Below are positions 17,458 to 27,094 of a DNA stretch of 64,000 bases, one piece after another. This DNA comes from Actinoplanes xinjiangensis (GTDB lineage: Bacteria > Actinomycetota > Actinomycetes > Mycobacteriales > Micromonosporaceae). A program made the position numbers and the translations under genes. Numbering within the stretch: the stretch's first letter is position 1; every line of letters starts with the position of its first letter. Location of the stretch: positions 87,849-151,848 of the forward strand of contig NZ_QGGR01000023.1 in NCBI RefSeq assembly GCF_003148685.1, given 5' to 3'. The notes under the pieces were generated by a model. It did not search any database and was not told the DNA's origin. It saw nothing but the letters and a program-made list of their open reading frames with translations.

Positions 17458-18405
17458 TCAGCCCGCGTACACCGCCCAGGCGCCCGGCTCAGTCCACCAG
17501 GATCGCTTGCGGCTCGTGGATCCCGCCACCCCGTCGTCGAGGAACTGAAGGTCACCCTCACGGGGGAGGACGGACACCGCACGTCCTCGGACCCGGCGCA
17601 CCTCCACCCGTACCCGCGTGGGCTTGAACAGCTTCTTGACGACCACCGGGACCGCGACCGCCACCTCGACCCGGCCGTCGGTCGGGTCGCCGTCGGCGAG
17701 CAGGCGCAGGCCGTCGAACTCGGCGTAGCCTGCGCCGTTGCCGATCGCGCAGGCCAGCACCGGCTCCGCGCCGTCGGTGAGCACGGCGTCGTCGACCTCG
17801 ACCCGGCCGCGCCACGGCACGGCCCGCCCGTTGTCGTCGGAGCCGCCGAGCAGCGCGCCGTCCAGGGTGATCGATCCGCCGTCGTTGCGCAGCAGGTCGA
17901 GCCGCCGGATCGTGCCGTTCATCACGGCCGCCGCGACGGCCGCGGGTGTCCGGGGGAGGCCCAACTGGGCCGCCAGGTCCTCGGTGTTGCCCGGGTCGAG
18001 CGGCAGGATCGCGACCGGCGGCAGGTCCGGCACGGTCCGCCCGGCGGGCAGATCGTCGGGCCGTTTACTGGGCGGCGGGGCGTAGCGCCGGACCAGCCGG
18101 CGCATCACGGCGCGCAGCTGGCCGTCGGTCGCGGTCGCCACCACCAGGCGTACGTTGCCGGCCGGGTCCGGCCAGGTCAGGCCGTCCGGGCGGGCCGGAC
18201 CGTCGAACCGGGCGAGGACCGCGTCGATCTCCTGATCGGAGCCGGCCAGCACGGTCTCCACCCGCGCCCCCGCCTCGCGCAGCGCGTCCGCGCAGGCCAG
18301 GACGGGGGTACGGGGAGTGGCACAGGCGGCGTTGCAGCCGCCGCAGCCCGAACCACAGGAGTCGCCCGAGCCCTCGGCCAGGCTCAGGAGAACGACGTCG
18401 TACAT
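17458..18405 (-). CDS. Diacylglycerol/lipid kinase-like protein with Cys-rich N-terminus
   Basis: A 315-aa protein. The C-terminal two thirds fit the DAG-kinase/YegS fold: AILPLDPGNTEDLAAQLGLP near 130-150 (in place of the G-TGND motif), and a late ACAIGNGAGYAEFDGLRLLADGDPTDGRVEVAV that matches the conserved 'A-P-A-DDG-L' segment. The catalytic GGDGT motif seen in true lipid kinases is not obvious, so it may be a divergent or inactive member. The N-terminus has a tight cluster GSGDSCGSGCGGCNAAC (four Cys near 17-28) that could bind metal. Its ATG overlaps the purA stop by one base (TGATG), so it is co-translated with purA. The role is unproven. Confidence 0.6.
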   Translation of the reverse strand: MYDVVLLSLAEGSGDSCGSGCGGCNAACATPRTPVLACADALREAGARVETVLAGSDQEIDAVLARFDGPARPDGLTWPDPAGNVRLVVATATDGQLRAVMRRLVRRYAPPPSKRPDDLPAGRTVPDLPPVAILPLDPGNTEDLAAQLGLPRTPAAVAAAVMNGTIRRLDLLRNDGGSITLDGALLGGSDDNGRAVPWRGRVEVDDAVLTDGAEPVLACAIGNGAGYAEFDGLRLLADGDPTDGRVEVAVAVPVVVKKLFKPTRVRVEVRRVRGRAVSVLPREGDLQFLDDGVAGSTSRKRSWWTEPGAWAVYAG

Positions 18406-19697
18406 CAGACTCCGCCGAGAACCGAGTGCCGCTCGATGACCGCCTCGCGACCGGGGCCGACGCCGACGATCGAGATCCGGGCGCCGATCCGGGCCTCGAC
18501 GAACTCGACGAAGTCCTGCGCCTCCTGGGGCAGATCCTCGAACTTGCGGCAGCCGGAGATGTCCTGTTTCCAGCCGGGCAGCGTCTCGTAGATCGGCAGC
18601 GCGTGGTGGAAGTCGGTCTGGTTGACCGGCATCTCGTCGTGCCGGACACCGTTCACCTCGTAGGCCACGCAGACCGGGATCTCGTCCAGCCCGTCGTAGT
18701 TGTCGAGTTTGGTCATCGCGAAGTCGGTGACCCCGTTGATCCGCTGGGCGTACCGGCCGATCACCAGGTCGAGCCAGCCGATCCGGCGCGGGCGGCCGGT
18801 GGTGGTGCCGTACTCGTGACCGACCTCACGCAGGTAGTCACCGAACTTGTCGTGCAGCTCGGTCGGGAACGGGCCCTCACCGACACGGGTGGTGAACGCC
18901 TTCAGCACGGCGATCACCCGGTCGATCCGGGTCGGCGGGATGCCGGCGCCGGTGCAGGCGCCGCCGGACGTCGCGTTCGAGCTGGTCACGAACGGGTACG
19001 TGCCGTGGTCCACGTCGAGCAGGGTGGCCTGGCCGGCCTCGCAGAGCACGACCTTGCCGTCGTCGATGGCCTGGGACAGCTCCAGGGCGGTGTCCGCCAC
19101 GTACGGCCGCAGCCGGTCGACGTACGACAGGAGCTCCTGGACGACGTCGTCGACCTTCGCCCCGGTCCGGTTGTAGATCTTCGACAGCACCTGGTTCTTG
19201 AAGCCGAGTGCGGCCGTGACCTTCTGCCGCAGGATCGACTCGTCGAAGAGGTCCTGCACCCGGATGCCGACCCGGTTCATCTTGTCGGCGTAGGTCGGGC
19301 CGATGCCCCGGCCGGTCGTACCGATCCGGCGGGAGCCGAGGAAGCGCTCGGTGACCTTGTCCAGGGTGCGGTTGTAGGAGGCGATGACGTGCGCGTTCGC
19401 GCTGATGCGGAGCCGGGAGGTGTCGATGCCCCGGGCCTCCAGCCCGTCGATCTCCTGGAACAGCACGTTGAGGTCGACGACGACGCCGTTGCCGATCACC
19501 GGTACGACCCCCGGGGAGAGGATCCCGCTCGGGAGGAGGTGGAGCGCGTACTTCTCGCCGTCGATGACGACGGTGTGGCCCGCGTTGTTGCCACCGTTGA
19601 ACTTGACCACGTAGTCGAGCCGGTCACCCAGCAGGTCCGTGGCCTTACCCTTGCCCTCGTCGCCCCATTGGGCGCCGACCAACACGATCACCGGCAC
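18405..19697 (-). CDS. purA: Adenylosuccinate synthetase
   Basis: A 430-aa enzyme that converts IMP, aspartate and GTP to adenylosuccinate, the first AMP-specific step. Motifs: VLVGAQWGDEGKGK near 5-18 (P-loop with catalytic Asp), GHTVV near 40, GRGIGPTYADK near 133, and TTTGRPRRIGWLDL near 300. Length matches the family. The GTG at 19697 has no strong ribosome site, and an AT-rich TATCTAAAA lies directly upstream, so the message may have a very short leader. It is divergent from purD across 91 bp and translationally coupled to the downstream lipid-kinase-like gene. Confidence 0.97.
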   Translation of the reverse strand: MPVIVLVGAQWGDEGKGKATDLLGDRLDYVVKFNGGNNAGHTVVIDGEKYALHLLPSGILSPGVVPVIGNGVVVDLNVLFQEIDGLEARGIDTSRLRISANAHVIASYNRTLDKVTERFLGSRRIGTTGRGIGPTYADKMNRVGIRVQDLFDESILRQKVTAALGFKNQVLSKIYNRTGAKVDDVVQELLSYVDRLRPYVADTALELSQAIDDGKVVLCEAGQATLLDVDHGTYPFVTSSNATSGGACTGAGIPPTRIDRVIAVLKAFTTRVGEGPFPTELHDKFGDYLREVGHEYGTTTGRPRRIGWLDLVIGRYAQRINGVTDFAMTKLDNYDGLDEIPVCVAYEVNGVRHDEMPVNQTDFHHALPIYETLPGWKQDISGCRKFEDLPQEAQDFVEFVEARIGARISIVGVGPGREAVIERHSVLGGV

Positions 19698-19788
19698 TTT
19701 TAGATATGCCTTTCCCCAAGGTCGTACCTGGAGGAGTCCGGGTACTGCGAAAGTTTACGCGACGCCGCCGCAGGTAGGATGGGCCGTC

Positions 19789-21019
<1,231 letters not shown>

Positions 21020-21030
<11 letters not shown>

Positions 21031-21601
21031 CGAGTGCCGGCCGCGTGGCGTCCCGCAACAGCACCACGGAGAACCACAGGACGCCCGCGGCCCCGGCCAC
21101 CAGGCCGCCGAGGTAGAGCGCCTCGGGTACGGCGGCCCGCAGCGACGCCGCGCTCAGCCCCGGCACGTACAGCGCCAGGGCCGGGCGGGGCAGCACCCCG
21201 GCACGCCACGACGCGATGCCGAAGAGCACCACCCCGATCAGGAACGTCAGAGCCACCACCAGGAAGTACGGTCGTCCCGGCCCGGTGAGCACCGCCTCCC
21301 GGGTCGCCGCGTCCTGATATTGCAGGACCGCGTGGGTGAGGAACTCGATCGCGAAGAGCCCGCTCAGCCCGAGGTGGTTGAGCACGAAGCCGGCCAGCCC
21401 GAGCCACCCCGCCTCCCGCCGCTGCCGCAGGTGGAGCGCGGTCAGGGTGAGCAGCAGCAGCGCGGAGGCGGGCGGTGCCAGGGCGTGGGTGAAGCCGTTC
21501 TCCGGCAGCAGGCCGGCGCGCCGGGCGACGGCCACCAGCATGAGTACACCGCCGGCGACGCCGGTGAGGGCCGCGAGGCGGTAGAGGATCCGATCGGACA
21601 C
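21020..21601 (-). CDS. Integral membrane protein, unknown function
   Basis: A 193-aa protein with about six hydrophobic segments over its whole length. GTG at 21601 is preceded by GAAGGAG at 6 nt, a good ribosome site. It begins SDRILYRLAALTGVAGGVLMLVAV and contains FAIEFLTHAVLQYQ and a short C-terminal tail. No catalytic motif is recognised. It overlaps purD by 11 bp at the 3' ends (convergent), and its 5' end faces the two-component genes across 171 bp, so it could be a target of that system or share its promoter region; this is only positional. Confidence 0.7.
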
Positions 21602-21772
21602 GGTGGGCTCCTTCGAGAGTGGATGCCTGACACCGTGGCCGGGGAGTCCCGCCACGGGACAGTGCCGCGTGGCCAGGAGTGGCGGCGCGGGCCGGCCGTT
21701 CGGCACATGACCTCCGGCCAGACATCGACGGCGACCCTGGGCCCGGCGGTATCGGTCACCTAGCGTGGCGGT

Positions 21773-22993
21773 ATGGCTGTGGATGCTCCGCCGCTGCGCT
21801 GGATGGCCTCGCTTCTCTACGTGGCCGTGATGCTCACCGGCCTCTACTACACCGGCGCCGGTCTGGCCCCGGACTGGTCCCGCGGTGAGCTGGTGGTCTT
21901 CCTCGCCGGACTGATCGCGCTGCTCGTGGTCGAGCAGGTGGACTGGCGCCGGCCCCATTCCCGGCGCTGGTCGGTGGCCATGCTGCTGATCCGGATCGTG
22001 CTGCTGGAGGCGGTGAACGCGGCCGACGGCGCCGGATTCTCGCGTGCCCTCTACGTGCTGGTGCCGTTCTTCGCGTATTTCTGGCTGGGTCGTGGCGCCG
22101 GAATCGGGCTGGCGACCTTCTATCTGGTGATGGCGCTGACCCGGGCGAGCACGGTCACCGGCGGCCCGGCCGACCCCGAGGTCGTCTCCGAGTTGTTCAT
22201 GCTCTTCATCGGCCTCGTCCTGGCGGTCGCCACCGCCGCGGTCGCGGTCGAACAGAGGCGCAGCCGCATGCAGGCGGAACGGCTGGTGGCGGAGCTGACC
22301 GCGACGCAACAGCGGGTCGCCGAGCTGAGCGCCGCGAGTGAGCGCAACCGGCTGGCCCGGGACATCCACGACAGTGTCGGCCACCATCTGACCGCGATCA
22401 GCGTGCAACTGGCGAAGGCGGAGGCGTTCCGGGAGCGGGATCCGGCGATCGCGGACCGCGCGGTCGCCGACGCACACCGGGCGGCGACGCGGGCCCTGCG
22501 GGAGGTACGCGAGTCCGTCGGAACCCTCCGAGCCGAGCCGTTCTCCCTGGCTACTGCCTTGTTCGCGCTGGTCGAGGGCCTGGACGACCCGGATTTCCGA
22601 GTGGTCCTCGATCTCGGCGGCTCAGAGACCGAGGACGGTCCGGAAAGCCTCGGCCGTCCGGAAGACCGCGGTGGCCCCGCCTTGACCGGTGGCCCTGCCT
22701 TGACCGGGCGGGCCGGTGCGGAGGCGCTGTACCGGGTCGCCCAGGAGGCGCTGACCAATGCCCGCCGGCATGCGAACGCCGGTCTGGTCCGGGTGGCGGT
22801 CCGTAGCGCGGGGGACGACGCGGTGCTCGAAGTGGAGGACGACGGCCGCGGGTTCGAGCCGGAGACCACCTCCGGCGGTGGCCTGCGGGGGATGCGGGAG
22901 CGCCTGGCGGCGCTGGGCGGGAGCGTGCGGGTGGAGTCGCGTCCCGGCCAGGGCACCCGGATCACCGCGAGCGTCCCGGCGGCGGGGCGATGA
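21773..22993 (+). CDS. NarL-type sensor histidine kinase
   Basis: A 406-aa membrane kinase. Residues ~8-155 contain five to six hydrophobic segments with short loops and no large extracellular domain, so the signal is probably sensed in or near the membrane. A linker coiled region (~160-195) leads to the HisKA_3 box with RNRLARDIHDSVGHHLTAIS (phospho-acceptor His near 202) and a HATPase domain with ALYRVAQEALTNARRHA, EVEDDGRGF and GGLRGMRERLAALGG. All ATP-binding boxes look intact. The stop overlaps the ATG of the response regulator by 4 nt (ATGA), a textbook two-component pair. A TAGCGT -10-like hexamer lies 6 nt before the ATG. Confidence 0.93.
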   Translation: MAVDAPPLRWMASLLYVAVMLTGLYYTGAGLAPDWSRGELVVFLAGLIALLVVEQVDWRRPHSRRWSVAMLLIRIVLLEAVNAADGAGFSRALYVLVPFFAYFWLGRGAGIGLATFYLVMALTRASTVTGGPADPEVVSELFMLFIGLVLAVATAAVAVEQRRSRMQAERLVAELTATQQRVAELSAASERNRLARDIHDSVGHHLTAISVQLAKAEAFRERDPAIADRAVADAHRAATRALREVRESVGTLRAEPFSLATALFALVEGLDDPDFRVVLDLGGSETEDGPESLGRPEDRGGPALTGGPALTGRAGAEALYRVAQEALTNARRHANAGLVRVAVRSAGDDAVLEVEDDGRGFEPETTSGGGLRGMRERLAALGGSVRVESRPGQGTRITASVPAAGR

Positions 22994-23631
22994 CCGACGA
23001 GCCGGTCCGCGTGCTGGTGGCCGACGACCAGGCGCTGATCCGGGAGGGCATCGCCTCACTGCTCGGCATCGAGCCGGGCATCGAGGTGGTCGGGACGGCG
23101 GCGGACGGCCGGGCCGCGGTCGAGCTGGCACTGGCGACCACCCCGGACGTGGTGCTGATGGACGTCCGGATGCCGGTCCTGGACGGGCTGCGCGCCGCGG
23201 AGTTGCTGCGCGAGCGGCTGCCGGCCTGCCGGGTGCTGATGCTGACCACCTTCGACGACGAGGAGTACGTCGTCCGGGCGCTGCGTGCCGGAACCGGTGG
23301 TTATCTGCTCAAAGACCTGCCCCCGAAGGACCTGGCCCGGGCGGTACGGCTGGCCCGGGCCGGTGTCGACCAGCACGACAGCGCGGTGTTGCGGCGGGTG
23401 GTCACCGCCCTGGACCGGGGAGCGACGCCGGCGCGCCGGATCGATCTGACCGACCGGGAGCAGGCCGTCCTGCGGCTGATCGCCCGCGGTGCCACGAACC
23501 GGGAGATCGCGGCGCGGCTCTTCGTGAGCGAGGGGACGGTCAAGAACCACGTCTCGAACATCTTGGCCCGGCTCGGCCTGCGGGACCGGACCCAGGCCGC
23601 CATCTACGCCCGCGACCGGGGGCTGCTCTGA
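22990..23631 (+). CDS. NarL/LuxR-family response regulator
   Basis: A 213-aa regulator, partner of the preceding kinase. The receiver domain (1-120) has VLVADDQALIREG (acidic pocket), PDVVLMDVRMPVLDG (phospho-acceptor Asp near 55), LMLTTFDDEEYV (Thr) and GYLLKDLPP (Lys near 105). The C-terminal LuxR HTH (~148-213) has LTDREQAVLRLIARGATNREIAARLFVSEGTVKNHV, split here over the helix-turn-helix. Phosphorylation should drive dimerisation and promoter binding. Targets are unknown; the immediate neighbours, a membrane protein upstream and an SCP2 protein downstream, are candidates only by position. Confidence 0.95.
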   Translation: MTDEPVRVLVADDQALIREGIASLLGIEPGIEVVGTAADGRAAVELALATTPDVVLMDVRMPVLDGLRAAELLRERLPACRVLMLTTFDDEEYVVRALRAGTGGYLLKDLPPKDLARAVRLARAGVDQHDSAVLRRVVTALDRGATPARRIDLTDREQAVLRLIARGATNREIAARLFVSEGTVKNHVSNILARLGLRDRTQAAIYARDRGLL

Positions 23632-23660
23632 GGGCGGTCGTCCCGTCGTACCACCGCGGG

Positions 23661-23689
23661 GGTCTCGGGCGCGGTGGGCGCCCGAAACC
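23661..23689. terminator. Terminator between convergent regulator and SCP2 genes
   Basis: A 12-bp stem with one mismatch (GGTCTCGGGCGC with GCGCCCGAAACC) and a 5-nt loop. It sits midway between the two stops and could serve both directions. Confidence 0.6.
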
Positions 23690-23707
23690 GTGGGTGAGTC
23701 GCGGACC

Positions 23708-24160
23708 TCAGCCCTTGGGGATGTCGAAGAGCTTGGGGATGCTGGTGGCGAGGGTGACGTCGCCCTTGGTCTTGATCTTGCCGGTCATGAACAGCATCAC
23801 CGGGTTGCCGGAGCCGGAGACGATCTTCAGGAAGGTCAGTCCGTCCATGGTCATCGCGAGTTTCGGGTCGCGACCCGGGCTGCTGGTCACGGTGCAGGTG
23901 GCGTTCTCGATCACCGTCTCGTAGGTGTCGGAGGTGCCCCCGGGGCCGCCGGAGATGATCCAGTGGATGACGGTGGCGGTGTCGCCGGCCCGGTCCGCAC
24001 GGAACAGCGTGGGCATCCGGTTGAAGACCTCGTCGAGGATCTTGGTGCGCTTCTCCGAGGCCATCACCTCGGCGATCTTGGCGTCCGGCGTGGATTTGAC
24101 GAGCTGGGTGAACTCCCTCGGACCGATCGACGCGAGCGACTCGGGGCTGAAATCAGTCAT
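23708..24160 (-). CDS. SCP2 sterol-binding-domain protein
   Basis: A 150-aa single-domain protein of the SCP2/sterol-carrier fold. After a helical start (SPESLASIGPREFTQLVKS), the second half shows the SCP2 beta-sheet and helix: VIHWIISGGPGG, YETVIENATCTVT, KLAMTMDGLTFLKIVSGSGNPVMLFMTGKIKTKGDVTLATSIPKLF is the conserved C-terminal pattern (split: LAMTMDGLTFLKIVSG, then GKIKTKGD). These cytosolic proteins bind a lipid or hydrophobic ligand; the ligand here is unknown. ATG start. It faces the HTH regulator gene across 129 bp, so that regulator may control it. Confidence 0.85.
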   Translation of the reverse strand: MTDFSPESLASIGPREFTQLVKSTPDAKIAEVMASEKRTKILDEVFNRMPTLFRADRAGDTATVIHWIISGGPGGTSDTYETVIENATCTVTSSPGRDPKLAMTMDGLTFLKIVSGSGNPVMLFMTGKIKTKGDVTLATSIPKLFDIPKG

Positions 24161-24251
24161 CAGGCTTCCTTTCGGAGTTCGCCGGTGTACTCGCCGGTAA
24201 GTTCAGCGAGGATGCCGCTTTTCTGAGCAGTGTGCCACTCCCAAATGAATG

Positions 24252-24280
24252 TTGGACAGTCGGGTCGGTCTGCTCATAAA
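24252..24280 (+). promoter_or_regulatory. Sigma70-type promoter giving a leaderless HTH-regulator message
   Basis: TTGGAC (24252-24257) and CATAAA (24275-24280) are 17 nt apart. The ATG follows 9 nt after the -10, where transcription would start, and no Shine-Dalgarno is present, so translation is predicted to begin at the transcript's 5' end. Confidence 0.6.
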
Positions 24281-24289
24281 CTCCCCAAC

Positions 24290-24823
24290 ATGTCTTTGGG
24301 AGATGGCGACAAGGCCGCCTTACGAGCGCTGGCCCATCCGGTCCGGCTCCAGATCATGTCCCTGCTGACCGGGGCCGAGATGACCGCGGCCGAGGTCGCC
24401 CGCGAGCTCGGGCTGACCCATGCCAACGCCAGCTATCACCTGCGCAATCTCCTGTCCGGTGGGCTGATCGTGGCGGCCGGCGAGGAGAAGATCCGCGGTG
24501 GTGTCGCCAAGCGGTACCGGTACGACGTACACAGCGAGCCCGCCCGCGGCCCCCGGCCGGACGAGCAGCTCCGTGCCGAGTTCGCCGCCATCGCCCACGA
24601 GCTGGTCCGCCGCAGCGCCGGCGCCCACTTCGCCGAGCGGCGCAATCTGGTCGGTGACGGCGACTTCTGGGTCGATCCCGAGGTGTGGATGGCCATCCGC
24701 GAGCGGATCTCCGAGGCCGTCGACGACCTGCACCGGGCGGCACGCCCCCCACGGACCCCCGGCACCGTGCGTACCAGCACCACGGTCGCGATGTTCCAGC
24801 TGCGCGAGGAGCCGGCCGAGTGA
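24290..24823 (+). CDS. Winged-helix (ArsR/HTH_20-type) transcriptional regulator
   Basis: A 177-aa protein from ATG 24290; an in-frame upstream start exists but the promoter geometry favours 24290. The N-terminal ~85 residues are a winged helix: ALRALAHPVRLQIMSLLTGAEMTAAEVARELG, then the recognition helix HANASYHLRNLLSGGLI, then the wing. No metal-binding Cys motif is present. The C-terminal ~90 residues are helical, with a DGDFWVDPEVWMAIRERISEAVDDL segment, as in a common Streptomyces/Micromonosporaceae group of regulators that sit directly before an MFS transporter. Here that transporter gene follows with a 4-nt overlap but is broken, so the regulator may have lost its usual partner. Confidence 0.88.
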   Translation: MSLGDGDKAALRALAHPVRLQIMSLLTGAEMTAAEVARELGLTHANASYHLRNLLSGGLIVAAGEEKIRGGVAKRYRYDVHSEPARGPRPDEQLRAEFAAIAHELVRRSAGAHFAERRNLVGDGDFWVDPEVWMAIRERISEAVDDLHRAARPPRTPGTVRTSTTVAMFQLREEPAE

Positions 24824-25596
24824 ACGCGCTCGCGCCGCTGCGGCACACCTCGTTCCGGTTCCTGCTGGCCGGGCGGTCGATCAGCGCGCTGGGCAACTCG
24901 TTCGCGCCGATCGCCCTCGCCTTCGCCGTCCTCGACGACCGGCCGAGCGTCCGCATCTGGTCGCCGATCTGCGGCTCGGCTGGTCGGAGTTCCGCTCCCG
25001 CACCTGGCTCTGGGCGGTGGTGGGCGGCTTCGGGGTGCTGAACGCGGCGTGGAGCGGCGGTATGTACGTGCTCGGCCCGGCGGTCGCCGACGAGACCATC
25101 GGCCGCCCGGCGTGGGGTCTGGTTCTCGCCGCGGAGACCGCCGGGATGATCGTCGGCGGGTTGCTGGCGATGCGTCTCCGGCTGCACCGGCTGCTGCTGG
25201 TCGGCGTGATCGGCTGTTTCGGGATGGCGCTGCCGCTGTTCGTGCTCGGCCTCCACCCCCCGGCTGTGGGTGCTGCTGCCGACGATGTTCGTGGCCGGGC
25301 TCATGTTGGAGCAGTTCGGCGTGGCCTGGGAGACCTCGATGCAGGAGCACGTGCCGGCGGACCGGCTGGCGCGCGTGTACTCGTACGACATGGTCGGTTC
25401 CTTCATCGCGATGCCGCTCGGTGAGGTGGCGGTCGGGCCGGTCGCACACGAGATCGGGCTGGGCGTGACGCTGATCGGGACCGGGACGGTGGCGACGCTC
25501 GCGGTGGTCGGCATGCTCAGCAGCCGCGAGGTACGCACCCTGCGTCACCGGCTGCCGGAGGACGTACCGCGGCCCGTGACAGAATCGGTGCCGTGA
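24820..25596 (+). pseudogene. Decayed MFS transporter gene (internal deletion plus frameshift)
   Basis: Starts at GTG 24820, overlapping the regulator stop, with a good MFS N-terminus (LRHTSFRFLLAGRSISALGN, then SFAPIALAFAVLDD). Around 24940 the reading jumps frame and skips what would be most of the N-terminal half (about 170 residues in full-length relatives). It resumes with HLVADLRLGWSEFRSRTWLW, TM-rich sequence and IVGGLLAMRLRLHRLLLVGV. At a C6 run near 25256 it shifts frame again and continues as LLPTMFVAGLMLEQFGVAWE to the stop at 25596. So one large deletion and two frame changes; a working 12-TM transporter is impossible. Two helices' worth of MFS sequence remain recognisable on each side. 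purB starts inside its stop (GTGA overlap). Confidence 0.85.
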
Positions 25597-27014
25597 CCAT
25601 CCCGAACGTGCTCGCCGCCCGGTACGCCTCCGCCGATCTCGTCACCCTCTGGTCCCCGGAGGAGAAGATCCGGATGGAGCGCAAGCTCTGGCTGGCGGTC
25701 CTCAAGGCTCAGCGTGACCTCGGCGTCGACGTTCCGCAGGGCGCCGTCGAGGCGTATGAGGCGGTGCTCGACCGGGTCGACCTGGCGTCGATCGCCGAGC
25801 GGGAGCGGGTCACCCGGCACGACGTGAAGGCCCGCATCGAGGAGTTCAGCGCGCTGGCCGGCTTCGAGCAGATTCACAAGGGCATGACGTCGCGCGACCT
25901 GACCGAGAACGTGGAGCAGCTGCAGATCCGGGCGTCGCTCGAGCTGATCCGTGACCGGGTGGTGGCGGCCCTGGCCCGGCTGGCCTCGCTCGCCGTCGAG
26001 CACTCCGACCTGGTGATGACCGGCCGGTCGCACAACGTCGCGGCCCAGGCCACCACGCTGGGCAAGCGGTTCGCCTCGGCGGCCGAGGAACTGCTGATCG
26101 CCTACGAGCGGCTGGACGATCTGATCGGCCGCTACCCGCTGCGCGGGATCAAGGGCCCGGTCGGCACCGCGGCCGACCAGCTGGACCTCTTCGACGGCTC
26201 GTTCGAGAAGGCCGCGGAGCTGGAGAAGAAGGTCGCCGAGCACCTCGGCTTCAACCGGGTGCTGTCCAGCGTCGGCCAGGTCTACCCGCGGTCGCTCGAC
26301 TTCGACGTCGTCTCGGCGCTGGCACAGATCGTCGCCGGCCCGTCCTCACTGGCCACCACGATCCGCCTGATGGTCGGCCAGGAGCTGGTCACCGAGGGGT
26401 TCAAGCCCGGCCAGGTCGGCTCGTCGGCGATGCCGCACAAGATGAACACCCGGTCCTCGGAGCGGGTCAACGGTCTCGCGGTGATCGTCCGCGGCTACCT
26501 GTCGATGGTCGGTGAGCTGGCCGGTGACCAGTGGAACGAGGGCGACGTCTCCTGCTCGGTGGTGCGCCGGGTCGCCCTGCCGGATGCGTTCTTCGCCGCC
26601 GACGGCCTGTTCCAGACGTTCCTCACGGTGCTGGACGAGTTCGGGGCGTACCCCGCGGTGATCGCTCGTGAGCTGGACCGTTTCCTGCCCTTCCTGGCCA
26701 CCACCAAGGTGCTGGTCGCGGCGGTGCGCAAGGGCGTCGGCCGGGAGGTCGCGCACGAGGTGATCAAAGAGCACGCGGTCGGTGTGGCCCTGGCCATGCG
26801 GGAGAAGGGTGCGGCGGTCAACGACCTCTTCGACCGGCTCGCCGGCGACGAGCGCCTTCAGCTCTCGCGCGCCGAGATCGACACGCTGGTCGCGGACCGG
26901 GCCGCTTTCGTCGGCGCGGCGCCGGCGCAGGTCCAGGAGGTCGCCGCGCGGGTCGCTTCGATCGTGGCCGAGCATCCGGCCGCGGCGGGGTACGCCCCAG
27001 CGCCGATCCTCTGA
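25593..27014 (+). CDS. purB: Adenylosuccinate lyase
   Basis: A 473-aa homotetrameric lyase of the fumarase/aspartase superfamily. It acts twice in purine synthesis: SAICAR to AICAR plus fumarate, and adenylosuccinate to AMP plus fumarate. Motifs: TRHDVKARIEEF near 71, HKGMTSRDLTEN near 95 (His region), the TGRSHNVAAQATTLG general-base region near 145, and the superfamily signature GSSAMPHKMNTRSSE near 275. The His of HKGMTS and Ser of GSSAMPHK look intact. GTG start overlapping the decayed MFS gene by 4 nt, so before that gene decayed the two were probably co-transcribed. No ribosome site of its own is obvious. Confidence 0.97.
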   Translation: MTIPNVLAARYASADLVTLWSPEEKIRMERKLWLAVLKAQRDLGVDVPQGAVEAYEAVLDRVDLASIAERERVTRHDVKARIEEFSALAGFEQIHKGMTSRDLTENVEQLQIRASLELIRDRVVAALARLASLAVEHSDLVMTGRSHNVAAQATTLGKRFASAAEELLIAYERLDDLIGRYPLRGIKGPVGTAADQLDLFDGSFEKAAELEKKVAEHLGFNRVLSSVGQVYPRSLDFDVVSALAQIVAGPSSLATTIRLMVGQELVTEGFKPGQVGSSAMPHKMNTRSSERVNGLAVIVRGYLSMVGELAGDQWNEGDVSCSVVRRVALPDAFFAADGLFQTFLTVLDEFGAYPAVIARELDRFLPFLATTKVLVAAVRKGVGREVAHEVIKEHAVGVALAMREKGAAVNDLFDRLAGDERLQLSRAEIDTLVADRAAFVGAAPAQVQEVAARVASIVAEHPAAAGYAPAPIL

Positions 27015-27094
27015 TCCACCGGACCGGCACTGGGACCCGCTCACCCGAAACGCCCCGCCCACTCAGGCGGCGGCCGGCTCAGGCATCGGCTTGT

